A stretch of DNA of 6,288 nucleotides from Lachnospiraceae bacterium. Its GTDB lineage: Bacteria; Bacillota; Clostridia; Lachnospirales; Lachnospiraceae. The notes under the pieces are model-generated. The model searched no databases and was not told the origin of the DNA. It saw only the letters and a program-made list of their open reading frames with translations. This document shows positions 3,782 through 6,288 of the stretch, piece by piece. Location of the stretch: contig JAJQID010000219.1 in assembly GCA_021199405.1 (NCBI GenBank), forward strand, positions 1 to 6,288, in the 5' to 3' direction. The position numbers and the translations under genes are program-made. Within the stretch, counting starts at the first letter, position 1. Each line of letters begins with the position of its first letter.

Positions 3782-6288
3782 TTATTCCGCATTCTTTTTG
3801 GGGGTCCGCACCTTCTGGCTCCAGTCCACCCTGTGTTTGAACGCTTCATCATTGGCGGAAAGCCATTCGCCGGCTGCGTTTGCGTCCGGATCTATCTTGG
3901 TGCAGATAAGTATAGTATTTTTCAGCTCGTCTCTCATTTGCTGATCGCTCTCGTAGGACCTGGTTACATCAAAGACCGCCGCGACAGCATCCAGCGTCGC
4001 TTTTCCTACGAACGCATAATAATCAATGCGATTCGCCAAAAGCTCATCCTCCGGGTTGGACATATCGAAGTAATCCGGATATTTATCAGTCATGTTCACC
4101 GCCACCTGAAGCTCCCGAAAATCCCTCTTCATATCAGCCTGGTGCAGCGCGAAATCCTCAGCGGAGATTTCCTCAAAATGATTTCCATATTTGCGGGTAA
4201 GCATATCAAACTGGGCCCGGTAAATCTCCTTGTGGGCAGCCAGACCCTGCTTATTTTTGGCAAGTGCCTCCTCACGCTTCTTATCATCCTTCTCTACCTC
4301 TACCCAGGTGACCTCCCCTTTTTCATCCAGAACAGGTTCCTTCCATGCCCCCTCCTTCTGCATCCCGGCGCCGGCCGCCAGATTAAGAACCATTTCCCTG
4401 GCCTTTTCAGGCGTAAGAAGCTTTTGGGCGGCCTCCTGTTCCACAAAACCGTGAAAGCTTCGAAACAGCGGCTCTCCGATATTTTCCGGCAATCCCTCCC
4501 GCTCCTTTTTCCCTGATTTCTGCTTCACCGGCGATTCCTGCTTCTCCGGCTCTCTCATGTCCCTCGGCGCTCTCTTACTCTTAAGCTCTTCCTTACTGTA
4601 CGCCAGTGAATAGTAATCTTTATCTCTCAGTCTGTACTTTATCTTCGCCGCCTCAATATCAGTAGAAGCATCCTCCATCAGCTCGTACAATTCTCTCAGC
4701 ATAGGATCTCTCTCCAAGGCAAGCTTGCTGCTGGCCTCGATCCTGCCTTCATTGCCCAGGGTTTTTATGTACCTCTGCCGAAGCGCCATCAATCCGGACG
4801 AGATAACCTTTGCCCATCTCTCCCGGGCATTCGCCATGGTCGTATCCCCTGTATTCATGCGTTTCTGCACCCATTCCATCTCTTTGCCCTTCTCCAGGGT
4901 CCGGTCTTCTCTGACAAACATTTCATCCGGCGAATAGCCGTTCTCCAGACTGCGGCGAATCGCGAGGGCTCTTGCGCGCTCATGAAGCCCTCTGAGCATC
5001 ATCCCCTTATAGGAAAACTCCTCATTTCTGTATCCAACCAGCTCGTCCTTGAGCGTGGGAATCGCTCCGTTCTCTCCTCCCTCGGTCGCAGTTGGGTGCT
5101 TTATCTTCATCATATCGCTGATCAGCATATTGCTGAGGAAAAGCTCATTAATTTCCTCATTTTTAAGCATAAGCGCCTCATCGGTGAGTCCGGCCAGCTC
5201 ATCCACATCGCAGGCCATAATGCGCTCCACCCGGGGCGCCACCAGATCATACACACGGGCATAGAGAGCCTCGGAGGGCCTTCGATCCTGCAGTCTGGAA
5301 ACCTCTGTAAGCGTTTTCATTGTTGAAAAATTCTGCTCATCGGCCCCCTCCCCCGTCTCCAGCAGTACATGCGCTCTGGTATAATACTGGCTCGTTGTAT
5401 CACGATCCGTCAGCCTTACATCAGGATCCTCCTGCAGCCTTGACTTCATCCTGTCAAGAGTTTCCCTTCCGGCTTTCATCCGCGAAGCGTAGCTTGTCGC
5501 CGAGCTGTATACACGCTCCGCCTGCTCGGCCTTTAATTCCGACATCTTCTGATTATACTCGCCAATGGAGTCATCAAACGCTCCCTTGCGTATTCTCGCA
5601 TAGCTGTTTACCTTACTAACAGCTCCGGGATCCCAGCTCTTTTCATAATACCCGGCATTGTCCAGATCCACTCCGTTCTTTGCCATGACAGCGTTCATGG
5701 CTCCACGGAAACGGACAAACATATTAAAACTCTCCTCCAGAGCCGCCTTCCGATAGGGATCCAGCTTTTCAAAAAAGGACGCGTTAATCGGATCCTTCAT
5801 CACGTTGTCCATATAGAACATTTTATTCTGAAGCTCTCCCATCTGCCGCGCGTTCCGGCGCAGATACCTCTCCGTGAACATATCGCGAGTGTATTTAATA
5901 TTGATGAGCTCGTCTACCATTCTCTCCAGATGAGGCTGCCTGCGCTGCAGATCGTTGGAGGTGTAGTCCTCGTAGAACTTTTCATCCGCCTCCTTATTGA
6001 GCCTGTCCTGCTCCGTGGCAGGACATTTGTTTATGAAGCCCTTCTCCCTGTATCCTCTGGAAAATGCCAGCAGAACCCGTTCATCCACACCGCTTTTTTT
6101 GACCATATCCCTGTGCCCGGCCAGGGAGTTTCTTCTTTCCCTTTCACTGGTCTGCAGCGCGGTGGCCATATCATAGGAGGCTGCGGTTCCCACGCTGCCC
6201 ACTTTGGCCGCTTCCTTTGCCTTTTTGTTCTCCCGCTGACGTTCCTTGTAGGTCATGTTGGCAGCCCGTTCATCCTGTACAGGTTCGC
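3782..6288 (-). CDS. Uncharacterised large protein, paralog B (5' end beyond the right window edge)
   Basis: This homolog of paralog A has no recognised domain. The first ATG in the window is at 6256, but the frame stays open to the edge and encodes EPVQDERAAN directly before MTYKERQ. Paralog A has VPVQEESPAS before MTFKERQ at the same place (residues 79-91), so that ATG is internal and about 80 residues are missing. Numbering from ATG 6256, shared blocks are 52-180 (VKKSGVD, FSRGY, PATEQDR, FFEKLDPYRK), 342-438 (RVERIMACDVDELA, EINELF, IKHP, TEGG, PTLKDELV) and 594-824 (EPLFRS, QKLLTPEKAREM, LNLAAGAGM, RAQFDMLTRKYGN, WSQKVR). Over 342-438 I count about 68 of 97 residues identical to A. B differs by a Lys/Glu/Pro-rich insert at about 562-590 (EPEKQESPVKQKSGKKE) and a shorter linker near 648-662. 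No signal peptide or membrane segment is seen in the visible part. The stop lies 30 bases before the start of A. Confidence 0.92.
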   Translation of the reverse strand, partial: EPVQDERAANMTYKERQRENKKAKEAAKVGSVGTAASYDMATALQTSERERRNSLAGHRDMVKKSGVDERVLLAFSRGYREKGFINKCPATEQDRLNKEADEKFYEDYTSNDLQRRQPHLERMVDELINIKYTRDMFTERYLRRNARQMGELQNKMFYMDNVMKDPINASFFEKLDPYRKAALEESFNMFVRFRGAMNAVMAKNGVDLDNAGYYEKSWDPGAVSKVNSYARIRKGAFDDSIGEYNQKMSELKAEQAERVYSSATSYASRMKAGRETLDRMKSRLQEDPDVRLTDRDTTSQYYTRAHVLLETGEGADEQNFSTMKTLTEVSRLQDRRPSEALYARVYDLVAPRVERIMACDVDELAGLTDEALMLKNEEINELFLSNMLISDMMKIKHPTATEGGENGAIPTLKDELVGYRNEEFSYKGMMLRGLHERARALAIRRSLENGYSPDEMFVREDRTLEKGKEMEWVQKRMNTGDTTMANARERWAKVISSGLMALRQRYIKTLGNEGRIEASSKLALERDPMLRELYELMEDASTDIEAAKIKYRLRDKDYYSLAYSKEELKSKRAPRDMREPEKQESPVKQKSGKKEREGLPENIGEPLFRSFHGFVEQEAAQKLLTPEKAREMVLNLAAGAGMQKEGAWKEPVLDEKGEVTWVEVEKDDKKREEALAKNKQGLAAHKEIYRAQFDMLTRKYGNHFEEISAEDFALHQADMKRDFRELQVAVNMTDKYPDYFDMSNPEDELLANRIDYYAFVGKATLDAVAAVFDVTRSYESDQQMRDELKNTILICTKIDPDANAAGEWLSANDEAFKHRVDWSQKVRTPKKNAE

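Larger units (their letters stand above)
1061..6288 (-). repeat. Tandem gene duplication (paralogs A and B, same orientation)
   Basis: The two genes align collinearly from the MT[FY]KERQ motif to the C-terminus. Nucleotide similarity is still visible, for example a 25-base identical stretch (2985-3009 and 5754-5778, coding for FEKLDPY) and a 20-base one (1728-1747 and 4407-4426, coding around QKLLTPE). Elsewhere silent and replacement differences are plentiful, so the duplication is old or the copies were acquired separately; it is not a recent amplification or assembly artefact. Confidence 0.9.

Noticed and set aside
3566..4516. Plus-strand open frame of 316 codons across the B/A junction
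   Set aside because: It is antisense to two well-supported genes and runs through their spacer. Its translation resembles that of the 1112-2092 shadow because the underlying paralogs are similar.
1061..6288. SMC/coiled-coil ATPase, phage structural protein or Type VII secretion toxin identity for A/B
   Set aside because: No Walker motifs, long heptad coiled coils, WXG/LXG N-terminus or recognisable toxin domain can be seen. Naming any of these would be a guess from size and charge alone.

Overview
The window reads as one co-directional minus-strand block, transcribed from high to low coordinates, of a Gram-positive Clostridia-type genome. A Lachnospiraceae-like gut anaerobe is my best guess. 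That rests on strong AGGAGG-type Shine-Dalgarno sites, medium GC content, short A/T-rich spacers and the style of the proteins. It is an inference, not a database match.

In transcription order the layout is as follows. (1) 6288-3782: a very large gene, here called paralog B, whose 5' end lies beyond the right edge of the window. (2) After 30 bases, 3751-1061: a complete 896-residue gene, paralog A, clearly homologous to B along almost its whole length. (3) After an 87-base spacer holding a long imperfect hairpin, 973-287: a 228-residue AIM24/TIGR00266 (DUF124) family protein. (4) After a 90-base spacer holding a perfect 11-bp inverted repeat, 196-1: the N-terminus of a protein with a transmembrane segment, possibly a CPBP/CAAX-type intramembrane protease, cut by the left edge.

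The noteworthy content is the tandem pair A/B. Both are large, charged, apparently cytosolic and mostly helical proteins with no domain I recognise. They share long blocks of near-identity separated by variable linkers, so both copies appear to be under selection. Their position just upstream of an AIM24 gene, with every gene on the same strand and no convincing promoter between them, suggests one operon. AIM24 proteins have no settled bacterial function, so the operon as a whole is uncharacterised. I can describe it but cannot assign a mechanism.

No RNA genes, insertion sequences, CRISPR arrays, origins or classical intrinsic terminators were found. No stretch over 300 bases lacks a gene. 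The plus-strand open frames are antisense shadows of the minus-strand genes.
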